Part shown: one piece after another, positions 10,564-18,685 of the stretch
Numbering within the stretch: position 1 is the first letter of the stretch
Layout: every line of letters starts with the position of its first letter
DNA from: Williamsia serinedens
GTDB taxonomy: Bacteria; Actinomycetota; Actinomycetes; Mycobacteriales; Mycobacteriaceae
Reading direction: 5' to 3'
Length of the DNA stretch: 64,000 bases
Assembly: GCF_024171725.1 (NCBI RefSeq)
Contig: NZ_JAMTCG010000006.1
Span: 370,730 to 434,729, forward strand
The notes under the pieces: generated by a model
What the model was told of the DNA's origin: nothing
Seen by the model: only the letters and a program-made list of their open reading frames with translations
The model's database searches: none
Program-made: the position numbers and the translations under genes

Positions 10564-11271
10564 TCATTGCGTGTTGCTTGGGCTGACGGAGTCTGCGACG
10601 CTTGCCGAGCACCGCTCGAACCATGCTCGCGTGAGAATCAGTTCGTCCGTCTGGTCTTGTCGACCACGTCGAGTGCCCCATAGCGTTACTGACCACGCCG
10701 TCAGAATCGACCTTCTGGTCACGTTCAGATCGTTCTGCAAGTCGGTGTCGTCTAGTACGAGTGCTACCGCCGCGATGAAGTGTCGCGAATGACCATGGGA
10801 GTCGGCCGACCATCCGATGTTGCGGACCCCCAGCGCGCAGTTGACTATGGCGTTTCGCAGTCGATGACGGTGGTCGTCGAGACCTGGGTCTGTTGGGGAG
10901 GTGAGTACTGGATCCGCTGACGTGGACGTAGGAGTGGGGTTGAACGCGTAGGTCCAGGCCGTGACGCCTGACTCGAGGGGCACCGCTACCCGCGAGTATT
11001 CGTCGGGTCGGAAGGCGTCTGAGTCGGCGAGGTCGGCGTCGGTGACGTCGTACACAAAGCCGTCGATGCGGGAGCCTGCACCTCCCAAGACGGCTGACAA
11101 ATGCGTGTGGGTGCCGCTGCGTTCGATTACCACCTGGTCTGTGACGGTGACTTCGAGCAACTCGTAACCGACGACGCAGTCTGGCGTTCCTGTCAGCGCA
11201 CGACCGAACACCGCGGCCTGCACCGCCGGACGCCGCAACTCGCCATAGGCGAACAGCTGGCAGGTCACCAC
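10564..11271 (-). CDS. gamma-glutamylcyclotransferase (AIG2)-like protein with unknown C-terminal half
   Basis: The N-terminal half (about 110 residues) has the GGCT/AIG2 pattern: FAYGELRRPAVQAAVFGR (usually F-x-YGTL), then GYELLEV, then GFVYDVTDADLADSDAFR with EYSRVAVPLESG. In canonical GGCT enzymes a glutamate in the middle of the fold is catalytic; a candidate is not certain here. The C-terminal half (about 125 residues) has a run of His/Asn/Arg and the block RNAIVNCALGVRNIGWSADSHG; I do not recognise it. GTG 11271 has AAGGAG at good spacing. Isolated position, lower GC and its own T-tailed terminator suggest acquisition. Confidence 0.7.
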   Translation of the reverse strand: MVTCQLFAYGELRRPAVQAAVFGRALTGTPDCVVGYELLEVTVTDQVVIERSGTHTHLSAVLGGAGSRIDGFVYDVTDADLADSDAFRPDEYSRVAVPLESGVTAWTYAFNPTPTSTSADPVLTSPTDPGLDDHRHRLRNAIVNCALGVRNIGWSADSHGHSRHFIAAVALVLDDTDLQNDLNVTRRSILTAWSVTLWGTRRGRQDQTDELILTRAWFERCSASVADSVSPSNTQ

Positions 11272-11471
11272 GTTGGCTCCTTACTGCTACGGGGCTGGAC
11301 GAGGGTGGGCCGGCTTCCGGGTGTGCGTTGCGGGTCCTGTCGTAGGTATTCGGAGTCGGCCGCGTAGTGGGTTGGTGTCACGCATGGAGGGCGGCGGATG
11401 CTTGTGGACCCGACTGCCTCTTTCGGTTCCGCTCAAGCGCTGTCGGCCCGACCTTTCGTCGTGTCTACAAA

Positions 11472-11502
11472 CCCGCGCCGAAGGGCGTGTATTCGGCGCG
11501 GG
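11472..11502. repeat. strong 11-bp hairpin upstream of the ferritin-like gene
   Basis: CCCGCGCCGAA (11472-11482) and TTCGGCGCGGG (11492-11502) are perfect complements around a 9-base loop. On the minus strand the stem is followed by TTTG, but no minus-strand gene ends here. It could be an operator, a 5' RNA structure or a terminator of an unrecognised transcript. The 11272-11648 gap holds nothing else apart from the promoter candidate below. Confidence 0.6.
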
Positions 11503-11536
11503 AGGCGGTGCGGATGGGCTGAAAAAAACCTTCTCA

Positions 11537-11560
11537 GGAATGGTTCTCAGGTCGGATGTT
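11537..11560 (+). promoter_or_regulatory. candidate ECF (SigH/SigE-like) promoter
   Basis: GGAAT (11537-11541) and GTT (11558-11560) are separated by 16 bases, matching the GGAAY-N16-18-GTT pattern of stress sigma factors in mycobacteria and corynebacteria. It lies about 90 bases upstream of the exported ferritin-like gene, a plausible stress target. Short motif, so only moderate confidence. Confidence 0.35.
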
Positions 11561-11648
11561 GTGTGTTTAGGTCGTCGCACGACCTCCAGTTGCGGGGCCG
11601 TGTCAACATGGTGGCCGGTCGGCTGCCTGCCACCTCTGGGGGAGTCCC

Positions 11649-12608
11649 ATGTTCGATCGGAAATTCGTCGCCTCGGCGATCGCCAACAGCGCCGAAAACA
11701 CTGTCGATCGCCGTCGCTTTATGCGCGCAGCTGGTCTGACAGGACTCGGCGCTACCGCCGCGATGGTGGCCGGCACCGGCATCGCGCAGGCGGGCGGCCC
11801 GCCCATCCCACCGCAAGTCGGCGCCTTCGTGCCGCCGCCTGTCGGACCCATCACCGACGGGGCGATCCTCAACTTCGCGCTGAACCTCGAGTACCTGGAG
11901 GCCGAGTTCTACCACCGTGCGGTGTTCGGCACGGGTCTGCCGCCGAACCTGCTCCCGGGCAAGGGCCGCTTCGGGCAGGTGACGGGTGGTCGCAAGGTCT
12001 CGTTCACGACACCCGCCGTCGCCGCGTATGCGAAGGAGATCGCGCAGGACGAACTCGCCCATGTCGCGTTCCTCCGCAAGGCTCTCGGTGGCGCCGCCGT
12101 TGCTCGCCCCGCCATCGACCTCGACGCCAGCTTCACCGCCGCCGCGAAGGCGGCAGGGTTGGTCAGCGGCAACCAGAAGTTCGACGCGTTCGCGAACGAG
12201 GAGAACTTCCTGTTGGCGTCGTTCGTCTTCGAAGACGTGGGCGTGACCGCGTACAAAGGTGCTGCACCGCTGGTGCAGAACAAGACCTACCTCGACGCGG
12301 CCGCCGGCATCCTCGCCGTCGAGGCCTATCACGCCGGCATCATCCGGACCAGCCTCTACAACAAGGGTCTGATCGAGGAGGCCAACGCGATTTCCGACGC
12401 CCGCGACAGCCTCGACGGGCCACAGGACGACGATCAGGGCATCACGCGCAACGGTGTGGCCAACCTGGTCCCGACCGACGCGAACGCGATCGCGTTCGGG
12501 CGCACCCCGTTCCAGGTGCTCAACGTCGTCTACCTGAACCCCAAGCCGGCGAACCGCGGCGGGTTCTTCCCCGCGGGTGTGAACGGTGAGCTGAACTTCA
12601 GTCTCTGA
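11649..12608 (+). CDS. Tat-exported ferritin-like domain protein
   Basis: 319 residues with a twin-arginine signal ([10 protein letters not shown] at about residues 20-29, then a hydrophobic stretch ending near IAQAGG), so probably folded before export. The mature part is a ferritin-like four-helix protein (Ferritin_2 type). Helices carry E-x-x-H pairs that can bind a di-metal centre: [15 protein letters not shown] and VEAYHAG. Related proteins are annotated as ferritin-like or dessication-associated; their biochemistry is unclear. ATG 11649 has GGGGGAG upstream. It converges with the cytochrome b/molybdopterin operon. Confidence 0.85.
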   Translation: MFDRKFVASAIANSAENTVDRRRFMRAAGLTGLGATAAMVAGTGIAQAGGPPIPPQVGAFVPPPVGPITDGAILNFALNLEYLEAEFYHRAVFGTGLPPNLLPGKGRFGQVTGGRKVSFTTPAVAAYAKEIAQDELAHVAFLRKALGGAAVARPAIDLDASFTAAAKAAGLVSGNQKFDAFANEENFLLASFVFEDVGVTAYKGAAPLVQNKTYLDAAAGILAVEAYHAGIIRTSLYNKGLIEEANAISDARDSLDGPQDDDQGITRNGVANLVPTDANAIAFGRTPFQVLNVVYLNPKPANRGGFFPAGVNGELNFSL

Positions 12609-12634
12609 GGCGTTGGCGGTTGCGCGTTCATGCT

Positions 12635-13099
12635 TCAAGCCGGGTCCGGGTCGGTGCCGTCGTGTCCATCGTCGTCCGTGGCGCGGTGGCGTCGCGCGAT
12701 CAGCACGATTGCGAGTGCCCAGACGACGAGTAGTGCGATGGTGAGGCCCCATCCGTAGGGCCGGTCGAGCAGTGTGCCGTTCTGCGCGTTGCCGGGAGCC
12801 CGGGTCGACTCCGACCGCGGGTACACCACGGGTAACGCGAGCAGAACGATCAGGAGCGTCGCGGACGCAGCGGCCAGGATCGGCGCCCACCATCGCCGCG
12901 GGAGCACCCGCCGTGCGCTGTGTCCAGCGGCCAGGCACAGGGGTGCGAAGACGGCGTCGTGGGCCAGAAGCCCGGCGATGAGCCACACCGCGATCGAGGT
13001 CTTGTCTGCGGTCGGCATCGACCACAGCAGTGAGACGCCGTACCACCCCATGGGTAGAGCTGCGGCGATGAGCAGCACTCGGAGTACTCGCGTGGTCAC
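12635..13099 (-). CDS. small integral membrane protein of the molybdopterin operon
   Basis: 154 residues with about four hydrophobic helices (VLRVLLIAAALPMGWYGV; IAVWLIAGLLAHDAVFAPL; ILAAASATLLIVLLALPVV; LTIALLVVWALAIVLIA) and an acidic tail. GTG 13099 overlaps the stop of the oxidoreductase gene by 4 bases (GTGA), so the two are coupled. The frame is open well upstream, but that part is antisense-like Arg-rich sequence inside the next gene. No family recognised; a role in anchoring or assembling the redox complex is inferred from position only. Confidence 0.8.
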   Translation of the reverse strand: MTTRVLRVLLIAAALPMGWYGVSLLWSMPTADKTSIAVWLIAGLLAHDAVFAPLCLAAGHSARRVLPRRWWAPILAAASATLLIVLLALPVVYPRSESTRAPGNAQNGTLLDRPYGWGLTIALLVVWALAIVLIARRHRATDDDGHDGTDPDPA

Positions 13100-13818
13100 A
13101 GGACCTCGATTCGGCTGAGCCACTTCGTCTGCAACACTCCTGGCCGGTTGGGGGCGATCAGTCGACACGGGAATCCGTGATCGATGGTCAGGGTCTCGTC
13201 GTGGAGTTCGAGTGCGACGAGTGTTGCTGGGTTGCGGACGAAGTTGGCGGGGAGAACGCTGACCCCGTAGAGGCCGCGTTCGAGAGAGACGAATCGAACG
13301 TCGCGGTCGGTGCCGCCGCCGACGATGCCGATCAGGTCTCGCAGACGAACCCCGCGCCATCGGCCCTGCGCGCTCCACCCCTCGACGCAGGCGATGGGCA
13401 GCTCACTGGTGTGCTGGGGCATGCGCCGCAGGTCATCAAGTGACAACGAGCGCGTGACCCCGTTACTGGCGACGGTCAGTCGGTAGTCCCCGGATTGGGC
13501 TGTGTCAACGACACCGGCGGCGGAGGCGGTCCGGTTGATCGGAACGCCCTGGGGGCCTTCCCCGGATCGGGGCGCGAGGAACGAGATCCACCGCAGGAAC
13601 GGGATCGTCTGCCCGGCGAATGCGAGCACCGCAAGACCAGCCGCGGCGACACTGCCCCGCAGTATCGCTCTGCGCGACAGGCCGGCCGACCCCCCGCCCC
13701 TGTGCGGGTCGATCAAGCGGGCGTACGCGGACGGTGGTGGGTCGCGTGGCACGGGGTTGGCGGAGGTGCTGTCGGTGGGCTCGCTGGCCGGGTCGTCCGG
13801 TGTCGGTGGGCGCGTCAT
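13096..13818 (-). CDS. Tat-dependent molybdopterin oxidoreductase (sulfite-oxidase fold)
   Basis: 240 residues: a Tat-type signal/anchor (LSRRAILRGS followed by a hydrophobic helix at about 60-75) and a single sulfite-oxidase-fold molybdopterin domain (Oxidored_molyb). The Mo-ligand cysteine is in ELPIACVEGWS (about Cys143), with RLIAPNRPGVLQTKWLSRIEV at the C-terminus. The context, a b-type cytochrome encoded immediately upstream, resembles the MsrPQ/YedYZ logic of a periplasmic Mo enzyme exchanging electrons with a membrane haem protein. Substrate unknown. ATG 13818 overlaps the upstream stop by 4 bases. Confidence 0.85.
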   Translation of the reverse strand: MTRPPTPDDPASEPTDSTSANPVPRDPPPSAYARLIDPHRGGGSAGLSRRAILRGSVAAAGLAVLAFAGQTIPFLRWISFLAPRSGEGPQGVPINRTASAAGVVDTAQSGDYRLTVASNGVTRSLSLDDLRRMPQHTSELPIACVEGWSAQGRWRGVRLRDLIGIVGGGTDRDVRFVSLERGLYGVSVLPANFVRNPATLVALELHDETLTIDHGFPCRLIAPNRPGVLQTKWLSRIEVL

Positions 13819-14630
13819 GACGGCGCCCCCACGCGATGACGACCCTGCGGCGCGTTGTCGATCGGTGCTGTGGCATCGACAGGGCCCCGGAACGCGGCGT
13901 GAATGATGGGCAGCTTCACCGCTATATGCACCAGCAGTGCCGCAACGACGACGTAGGACATCGCGTAGTGGGTGGTCGTGAAGAAGAACTTCCACGGGTA
14001 GAACTGGGCGGTGTTCATCAGTCCGGTGAACAGCTGAAAGATCATCGAACTGACCAGCACCGCAATGGATCCCCTCTCGAGCAGCCGCAGCGGGCTGCCT
14101 ATCACCGGCCGTGCGAACATTTTCGGGAAGACCAGCTGCAGTTTGACGAGAATCAGTGGAATGGCCGCGGTACCGGTGATGACGTGAAGCCCCTGGCTGA
14201 CGCGATACAACCACGGTGGATCGGAGGGAAAGTAGAACCAGCTCGGCGGGTGCTGAATCCAGTGACTGGTCAGACCCGTGGCGAAACAGATTGCCACGCA
14301 GACACCGAGCATTACCCCGACCCGGGCGGTTACCCGCGGACTACGCACCGACCTGTCATCGGTGGCCGGCGGTGGCCGCCGAAACGCGACCGCACGCAGC
14401 ACATTGATCAGCTCCACGGCACGGTCGGGGCGCGAGGGACGACGTCGCACCCGCACCTCCTCAGGTCCAACCCTCATCGCCCGACGTATCAGGAACGTCA
14501 GCCGTCGGGCGTAGACATCCAGTCGAGAACCACCGCGACGTGATGCGACGCCGGTGGCAGCCGGGGCCGCCACCTCATCGACGGGGGTGTCCCCGCCCGG
14601 GGAATCTGCGTTCACACAAGGTGTTCGCAA
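13815..14630 (-). CDS. cytochrome b561/YedZ-like membrane haem protein
   Basis: 271 residues: an Arg-rich cytoplasmic N-terminus of about 100 residues, then four to five hydrophobic helices. Candidate haem-ligand histidines are in TSHWIQH, GLHVITG, TTHYAMS and LLVHIAVKLP. It probably passes electrons between the quinone pool and the molybdopterin subunit encoded next. The start is uncertain: TTG 14630 follows an in-frame stop, and GTG 14615 (VNADSPGG) is an alternative; neither has a clear ribosome-binding site. First gene of a three-gene operon with 4-base overlaps. Confidence 0.78.
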   Translation of the reverse strand: MRTPCVNADSPGGDTPVDEVAAPAATGVASRRGGSRLDVYARRLTFLIRRAMRVGPEEVRVRRRPSRPDRAVELINVLRAVAFRRPPPATDDRSVRSPRVTARVGVMLGVCVAICFATGLTSHWIQHPPSWFYFPSDPPWLYRVSQGLHVITGTAAIPLILVKLQLVFPKMFARPVIGSPLRLLERGSIAVLVSSMIFQLFTGLMNTAQFYPWKFFFTTTHYAMSYVVVAALLVHIAVKLPIIHAAFRGPVDATAPIDNAPQGRHRVGAPS

Positions 14631-15106
14631 CCGCCGTCACGGCAGCTTGGTCGGCGGCGCTCATTCGTTACGAGCGTGATTGACCCCAAATGCGGCACGC
14701 AGCGGCCTTTGCGAGGGTTCGGGTGGTTGATGCGTGCTCTCACCAATCCGCTCTGTGGGTCGCGTCGAATTACGGTGATACATCGCGCAGGCGAGCACTT
14801 CGACACTGTGATTCGCGGGTCTAGTCAGCGCCCGTGGCCATGCAGGTCGGTGCACTGTCTGCGCAGGCGGAAACTCAGGACTGCGGGCCGCGAATCTCGT
14901 TGGGAGATCGGTCGCGGTCCGCACGTGGGTGGCCCGGCGGACCCGGGCCACCCACACCCTCGGAACGGTCACATTTGTTGGGAGACCAAGCCGAACCGTC
15001 GACGGCTCCGAATGAACCATCAACGCCCCGCTGACAGCCAAATCGGTGGACGCGGAATATTCGCGGCGGTCCGCGTCGCGAAAATCGATTGTTAGGAACA
15101 TCTCTC
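14631..15106. other. intergenic region with a 12-bp hairpin
   Basis: Control region between the divergent cytochrome b and lipoprotein genes. GTGGGTGGCCCG (14925-14936) and CGGGCCACCCAC (14944-14955) form a perfect 12-bp stem with a 7-base loop and no T-run. No coding frame or RNA gene recognised in the rest. Confidence 0.55.
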
Positions 15107-15805
15107 ATGAGGATCTCGTACCGCAAGACCGTGGTCGCCGCGGCCATCGCCGCCGTGGCGATCCTGCCCGCCGCCGCCTGCTCCAGCGACGACTCGTCCT
15201 CGGGCAGCTCGTCGACCGCCGCATCGGCCTCCGCCCCGGAATCGTCTGCCGCGCAGAGCACCCCGGCACCCGTGGCCACCGTCCCGGCCCTCACCGGCCG
15301 CGACACCGCCGTCGCCCTCGACACCGGCTTCACCGACGCCCTCACCGCCCTCAAGCTCACCCCCGGCGTGGTCGGCGGCGCGAAGCTCGAGAACGGATCG
15401 CTGATCTTCCCGATCACCGGCGGCAACGTCACCTACTACACGCCCGGATCTATCCAGCCCTACGTGCAGGGCATCATCGACCACAAGGGTGCAGGCTTCT
15501 CGCTGACCGGTGGGGGCAAGACCGTGGACATCACGAACCTGACGATCGACCCCGGCACGTCCAAGCTCATGGCCGACGTCAGCGTCGACGGCCAGGTCGC
15601 CGCAACCCAGGCGATCGTCTTCGATCTCGACGGCAGCACCCTCAAGCCGCTGCAGACCAACCCTGACGGCACCGCCGTCCTCGAGGGCACCCGCGTGCTC
15701 ATCTCCGACACCGCCGCAGGCCTGCTCAACCAGACCTTCAACACCGACGCGGTGAAGGCCGGACTGCTGGTCGGCATCGCGAAGATCACCATCAACACCA
15801 AGTGA
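15107..15805 (+). CDS. conserved secreted lipoprotein, unknown function
   Basis: 232 residues. The signal peptide MRISYRKTVVAAAIAAVAIL ends at the lipobox LPAAAC (Cys at about residue 25), followed by a Ser/Ala-rich linker. The C-terminal domain has FPITGGNVTYY, YVQGIIDHKGAGFSL, VDITNLTIDPGTSKLMADV and VLISDTAAGLLN. This beta-rich layout recurs in secreted actinobacterial proteins and faintly recalls HtaA-like domains, but I cannot name it. ATG 15107 has AGGAAC eight bases upstream. A strong hairpin follows the stop. Probably attached to the outer face of the plasma membrane. Confidence 0.8.
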   Translation: MRISYRKTVVAAAIAAVAILPAAACSSDDSSSGSSSTAASASAPESSAAQSTPAPVATVPALTGRDTAVALDTGFTDALTALKLTPGVVGGAKLENGSLIFPITGGNVTYYTPGSIQPYVQGIIDHKGAGFSLTGGGKTVDITNLTIDPGTSKLMADVSVDGQVAATQAIVFDLDGSTLKPLQTNPDGTAVLEGTRVLISDTAAGLLNQTFNTDAVKAGLLVGIAKITINTK

Positions 15806-15840
15806 CAGGCCCCCGGGACATCCGGGACAACTGATCACCT

Positions 15841-15873
15841 CATCGGCCGCCGGGACACTCCCGGCGGCCGATG
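15841..15873 (+). terminator. terminator after the lipoprotein gene
   Basis: A perfect 15-bp stem, CATCGGCCGCCGGGA (15841-15855) with TCCCGGCGGCCGATG (15859-15873), and a 3-base loop, 35 bases after the stop. No T-run. Confidence 0.75.
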
Positions 15874-16702
15874 ACGTTGTCGCGGTGAGGGCCGCGGTAT
15901 GACCACAGGCCAGGTGTGGCACCGCGCCAACAGCCCCCGATCCTGTGCCAGGGGGAGGGCAGGTCGGAGGCTGCTGTCGAGCGACGCATCAATGGCGCCG
16001 TAGGCGAGGTGCTGGGCGGCGGGGGGACACGGCCCGTGTGTTGTCTATATATCTAAGTATCTGGCACGCGTGATCGATTTGGCGTGGATTGCCGCAGTGC
16101 GGGAGGCGGTGCCGCGGCTACGGGCTCAACGCACGGCACCTGGGTGGGCCATCGGCCCCCTGCAGCTGGGTGTTGCCAGATCATGCGGGCGCTAAACAAT
16201 GTGCAATGGGCATCAAATGATGGCCATATTGGCCAGCACGAGACGGCGCGGACATCCGACGGGCGTGCGTACGATTGCGCTGACCCCGGCCGACCCTCCC
16301 AGCAGTACGTCGGCCGCGGGTGGCCCCCGATTAGCTACCGGGGTTGGAAAGCGCTCCCGGGCGGCCGCCGGTGGCCTACCAACTCGGGGGAGGGTGGTAG
16401 GTCGCCGGCGTGTAACTATGACCAGTGAAACCACCCGGCGATGGACCTCACTTTGGCTCCAGCTAGGAGCAACAGCGCGAAGTCCGAGTCTGTCGTGGTG
16501 CGTGGGTTGCCAATTCCTGATTTCACACAGAAACCGGTTGCTTCGACTGGTGTTTCCGCGCGCGCCGATAATTTGAGTTATGTCATATGGGTGCCGAAAT
16601 TCGCTGCCCCATCGTCGTTCTCGGTCATGTTAGCGATTAGTTCGCTCGCCGTATCTCGGCCAGCGACTCGAGGTAGGGCAACCAGCTGGCCCTTCTGCAC
16701 CC
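15874..16702. other. 829-base stretch without a recognisable gene
   Basis: Frames here have atypical codon use and no family resemblance. Features seen are an AT-rich patch (TCTATATATCTAAGTATCT, 16046-16064), two TGGCCA palindromes three bases apart (16221-16235 region), and a CCTACCA...TGGTAGG inverted repeat near 16374-16401. It may hold a small RNA or decayed genes; nothing is proven. Confidence 0.45.
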
Positions 16703-17251
16703 TCAGGCGTCCAACACCCGACAACGCTCCCGGGTGCGGTCGACGGCGAACCAGCCGGTCTCGAAGTCCTGCCACCGGCGCAGGTGTGGTCGGACCGATT
16801 CCCCGTCCCGCGCGACGGCGCGTTCCAGCCGAGCCTCGCGATCCTCACCGTCGATCCACAACGACATCGCGACGCGGTCCGCGACACGACGTCGCGCCGA
16901 CGTCACGCCCTCGATGACGAGCAACGGCTCCCATCGCCGCCACACGCGAGGTCCCGGTTCTGCGGTGTCACCCGACCACACGCGGGGTCGGTGCCGGAAG
17001 TCGTGGCCGCGTGAGAACGCTTGCAGCACCTCGCGTTCGAGCTCCGGCCACCAACCGGCAGGGTCGTCCCAGGTCGCGAACTCGTCGGTGCGGACGAGCG
17101 CCGCGGGGGTCTTGCGGGCAGCCAGCGCACGCATCAGCGCGTCGGCGAACGTGGACTTGCCTGCGCCCGACGGTCCGTCGATGACGACGATGCCGGTCTC
17201 GAGATCGGCGGCGACGGACGCCGCTGCGGCCTCGACGTCGAACGCGGTCAC
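16703..17251 (-). CDS. P-loop kinase, uridine kinase-like
   Basis: 182 residues with a Walker A motif [15 protein letters not shown] near residue 26, a [13 protein letters not shown] region, and [20 protein letters not shown] followed by an RxxR lid ([14 protein letters not shown]). This is the compact uridine-kinase-like family found after recR in related actinobacteria; the true phosphate acceptor is unknown. GTG 17251 overlaps the recR stop by 4 bases (GTGA). The frame is open upstream inside recR, but homologues begin here. Confidence 0.82.
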   Translation of the reverse strand: MTAFDVEAAAASVAADLETGIVVIDGPSGAGKSTFADALMRALAARKTPAALVRTDEFATWDDPAGWWPELEREVLQAFSRGHDFRHRPRVWSGDTAEPGPRVWRRWEPLLVIEGVTSARRRVADRVAMSLWIDGEDREARLERAVARDGESVRPHLRRWQDFETGWFAVDRTRERCRVLDA

Positions 17252-17859
17252 GTCAGGATGCGACGACCCGACAGTGCGCGGCCGAGCGTCAGCTCGTCGG
17301 CGAACTCGAGGTCGCCACCCATGGGGAGACCCGAGGCCAAGCGGGTCACCGACAGACCGGGGAAGTCCTTGAGCATCCGCACGAGGTAGGTGGCCGTCGC
17401 CTCGCCCTCGGTGTTCGGGTCGGTCGCGACGATCACCTCCGTCACGTCGACACCGTCGGTCTGATTCGCCAGACGTCGCAACAGTTCTCGGATGCGGAGC
17501 TGGTCGGGCCCGACACCGCCGAGCGGGTCGAGCGCGCCGCCGAGCACGTGGTAGCGACCGGTGAACTCCTTGGTCCGCTCGATCGCCTGGACGTCCTTCG
17601 GTTCCTCGACGACACAGATCTTCGTCGCATCGCGGCGGGCGTCGGAGCAGATGCGGCAGAGCTTCTGAGCGGAGACGTTGCCGCACTCGGCACAGAAGGT
17701 GACGTTGTCGCGGACGTTGCCCAGCGCCGCGATCAACCGATCGATGTCGGTGCGCTCACCACCGAGAAGGTGGAACGCGATCCGCTGAGCACCCTTGGGA
17801 CCGAGCCCGGGCTGCTTCGCCAGCTCGTCGATCAGATCCTGGATCGGCCCCTCGTACAC
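17248..17859 (-). CDS. recR: recombination mediator RecR
   Basis: 203 residues, the standard RecR length. It has an N-terminal helix-hairpin-helix ([20 protein letters not shown]), a Cys4 zinc finger ([18 protein letters not shown]) and a Toprim domain ([10 protein letters not shown] ... [15 protein letters not shown]). With RecF/RecO it loads RecA on gapped DNA. GTG 17859 ([13 protein letters not shown]) matches the conserved N-terminus; an upstream in-frame start would run into ybaB. It begins 7 bases after the ybaB stop and overlaps the kinase gene. Confidence 0.96.
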   Translation of the reverse strand: MYEGPIQDLIDELAKQPGLGPKGAQRIAFHLLGGERTDIDRLIAALGNVRDNVTFCAECGNVSAQKLCRICSDARRDATKICVVEEPKDVQAIERTKEFTGRYHVLGGALDPLGGVGPDQLRIRELLRRLANQTDGVDVTEVIVATDPNTEGEATATYLVRMLKDFPGLSVTRLASGLPMGGDLEFADELTLGRALSGRRILT

Positions 17860-17866
17860 CGGCCCG

Positions 17867-18211
17867 TCACTGCCCCAGACCCGGGCCGCCGAAGCCCGGG
17901 ATGCCACCGCCGAGCCCACCGGCCAGCGGGCCCATCGTGCTGGCGGTGAGGTCGTCGCGCTTCTTCGCCAGGTCGGACAGAGCGCCGACGATGAGGTCCT
18001 GCAGCGTCTCGACGTCGGACGGGTCGACGACGGAGGGGTCGATGGTCACGCTGGTGACGTCGCCCTGGCCGGTGCCGGCGACCGTCACGCGGCCGCCGCC
18101 GGCGGTGCCCGTCAGCTCGGTCTGCGCGATGCGGTTCTGCGCCTCCAGGAGCTGCTGCTGCATCTTCTGCGCCTGCTCGAGCAGACCTGCCATGGGGTTC
18201 TCGGGATCCAC
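17867..18211 (-). CDS. ybaB: YbaB/EbfC-family nucleoid-associated protein
   Basis: 114-residue small DNA-binding protein with the family core [35 protein letters not shown] followed by [24 protein letters not shown], and a Gly/Pro-rich tail. It lies just upstream of recR, the usual arrangement. The start is GTG 18211 or ATG 18193; the first is kept because homologues have several residues before MxxLLxQAQ. Confidence 0.94.
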   Translation of the reverse strand: MDPENPMAGLLEQAQKMQQQLLEAQNRIAQTELTGTAGGGRVTVAGTGQGDVTSVTIDPSVVDPSDVETLQDLIVGALSDLAKKRDDLTASTMGPLAGGLGGGIPGFGGPGLGQ

Positions 18212-18242
18212 GTCGACCAGGGTAGTGCGCGAACCCGACAGC

Positions 18243-18632
18243 TCAGCGGACCAGGCGCTCGACGTGGTCGGCGATGTCCTCCAGCGTCATGCCGTCGGTG
18301 GGCTCGGCGACGAACGACAGCACGTCGGCGCCCCCGAAGATGCGCGCGGCGCGTGGTGTCAGCGCGAACTCGAAGCGGTCGTCGACGCGCCGCCAGTCGA
18401 CGATCCCGCCCGCCAACGGCGACGAGACCCCGGTGGTCAGGTGGTAGGTCGGCGCCGAGTCGGTGACCGGTGCCGGCAGGTCCCGCTGGATCTGAAAGCA
18501 CTCGCCGCTCTCGGTGTCGAGGAACACGACGGCCTCGATCCCGTGCCGCTCCAGGCGGTCGTACGACGCGACGATCACCGACCCATCGTCGCACCGGGCT
18601 GACGCGGTGGCCTCGACAGCCGGTTTCGGCAC
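18243..18632 (-). CDS. small conserved protein, possibly Imm10-like
   Basis: 129 residues, soluble. The pattern [18 protein letters not shown] ... [31 protein letters not shown] resembles the Imm10 fold (a GG-bearing strand, then a helix rich in Ala). That resemblance is by eye and weak, and there is no toxin gene beside it. GTG 18632 has no clear ribosome-binding site. The 53-base gap upstream is filled by a 22-base tandem repeat. Confidence 0.6.
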   Translation of the reverse strand: MPKPAVEATASARCDDGSVIVASYDRLERHGIEAVVFLDTESGECFQIQRDLPAPVTDSAPTYHLTTGVSSPLAGGIVDWRRVDDRFEFALTPRAARIFGGADVLSFVAEPTDGMTLEDIADHVERLVR

Positions 18633-18636
18633 GGTG

Positions 18637-18685
18637 GGCGGGCAGTTTTGGCCCGCTCGGCGGGCAGTTTTGGCACGCTCGGCGG
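18637..18685. repeat. 22-base tandem repeat, two full copies plus part of a third
   Basis: Copy 1 is 18637-18658 and copy 2 is 18659-18680, differing at one base (GGCCC versus GGCAC). The first five bases of a third copy follow. Each contains CAGTTTTGGC. The array fills the whole gap between two minus-strand genes. Its end, GCACGCTCGGCGG, recurs beside the second array at 23.5 kb. Confidence 0.85.

Noticed and set aside
13100..13378. N-terminal extension of the small membrane protein into the oxidoreductase gene
   Set aside because: Arg/Pro-rich sequence without features; the GTGA overlap gives a much better start.
16084..16917. Small plus-strand frames in the gene-free stretch
   Set aside because: No ribosome-binding sites, atypical composition and no similarity that I recognise; one runs into the antisense of the kinase gene.
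18243..18632. Toxin-immunity pair around the Imm10-like protein
   Set aside because: No toxin or secretion gene lies nearby and the resemblance is weak.
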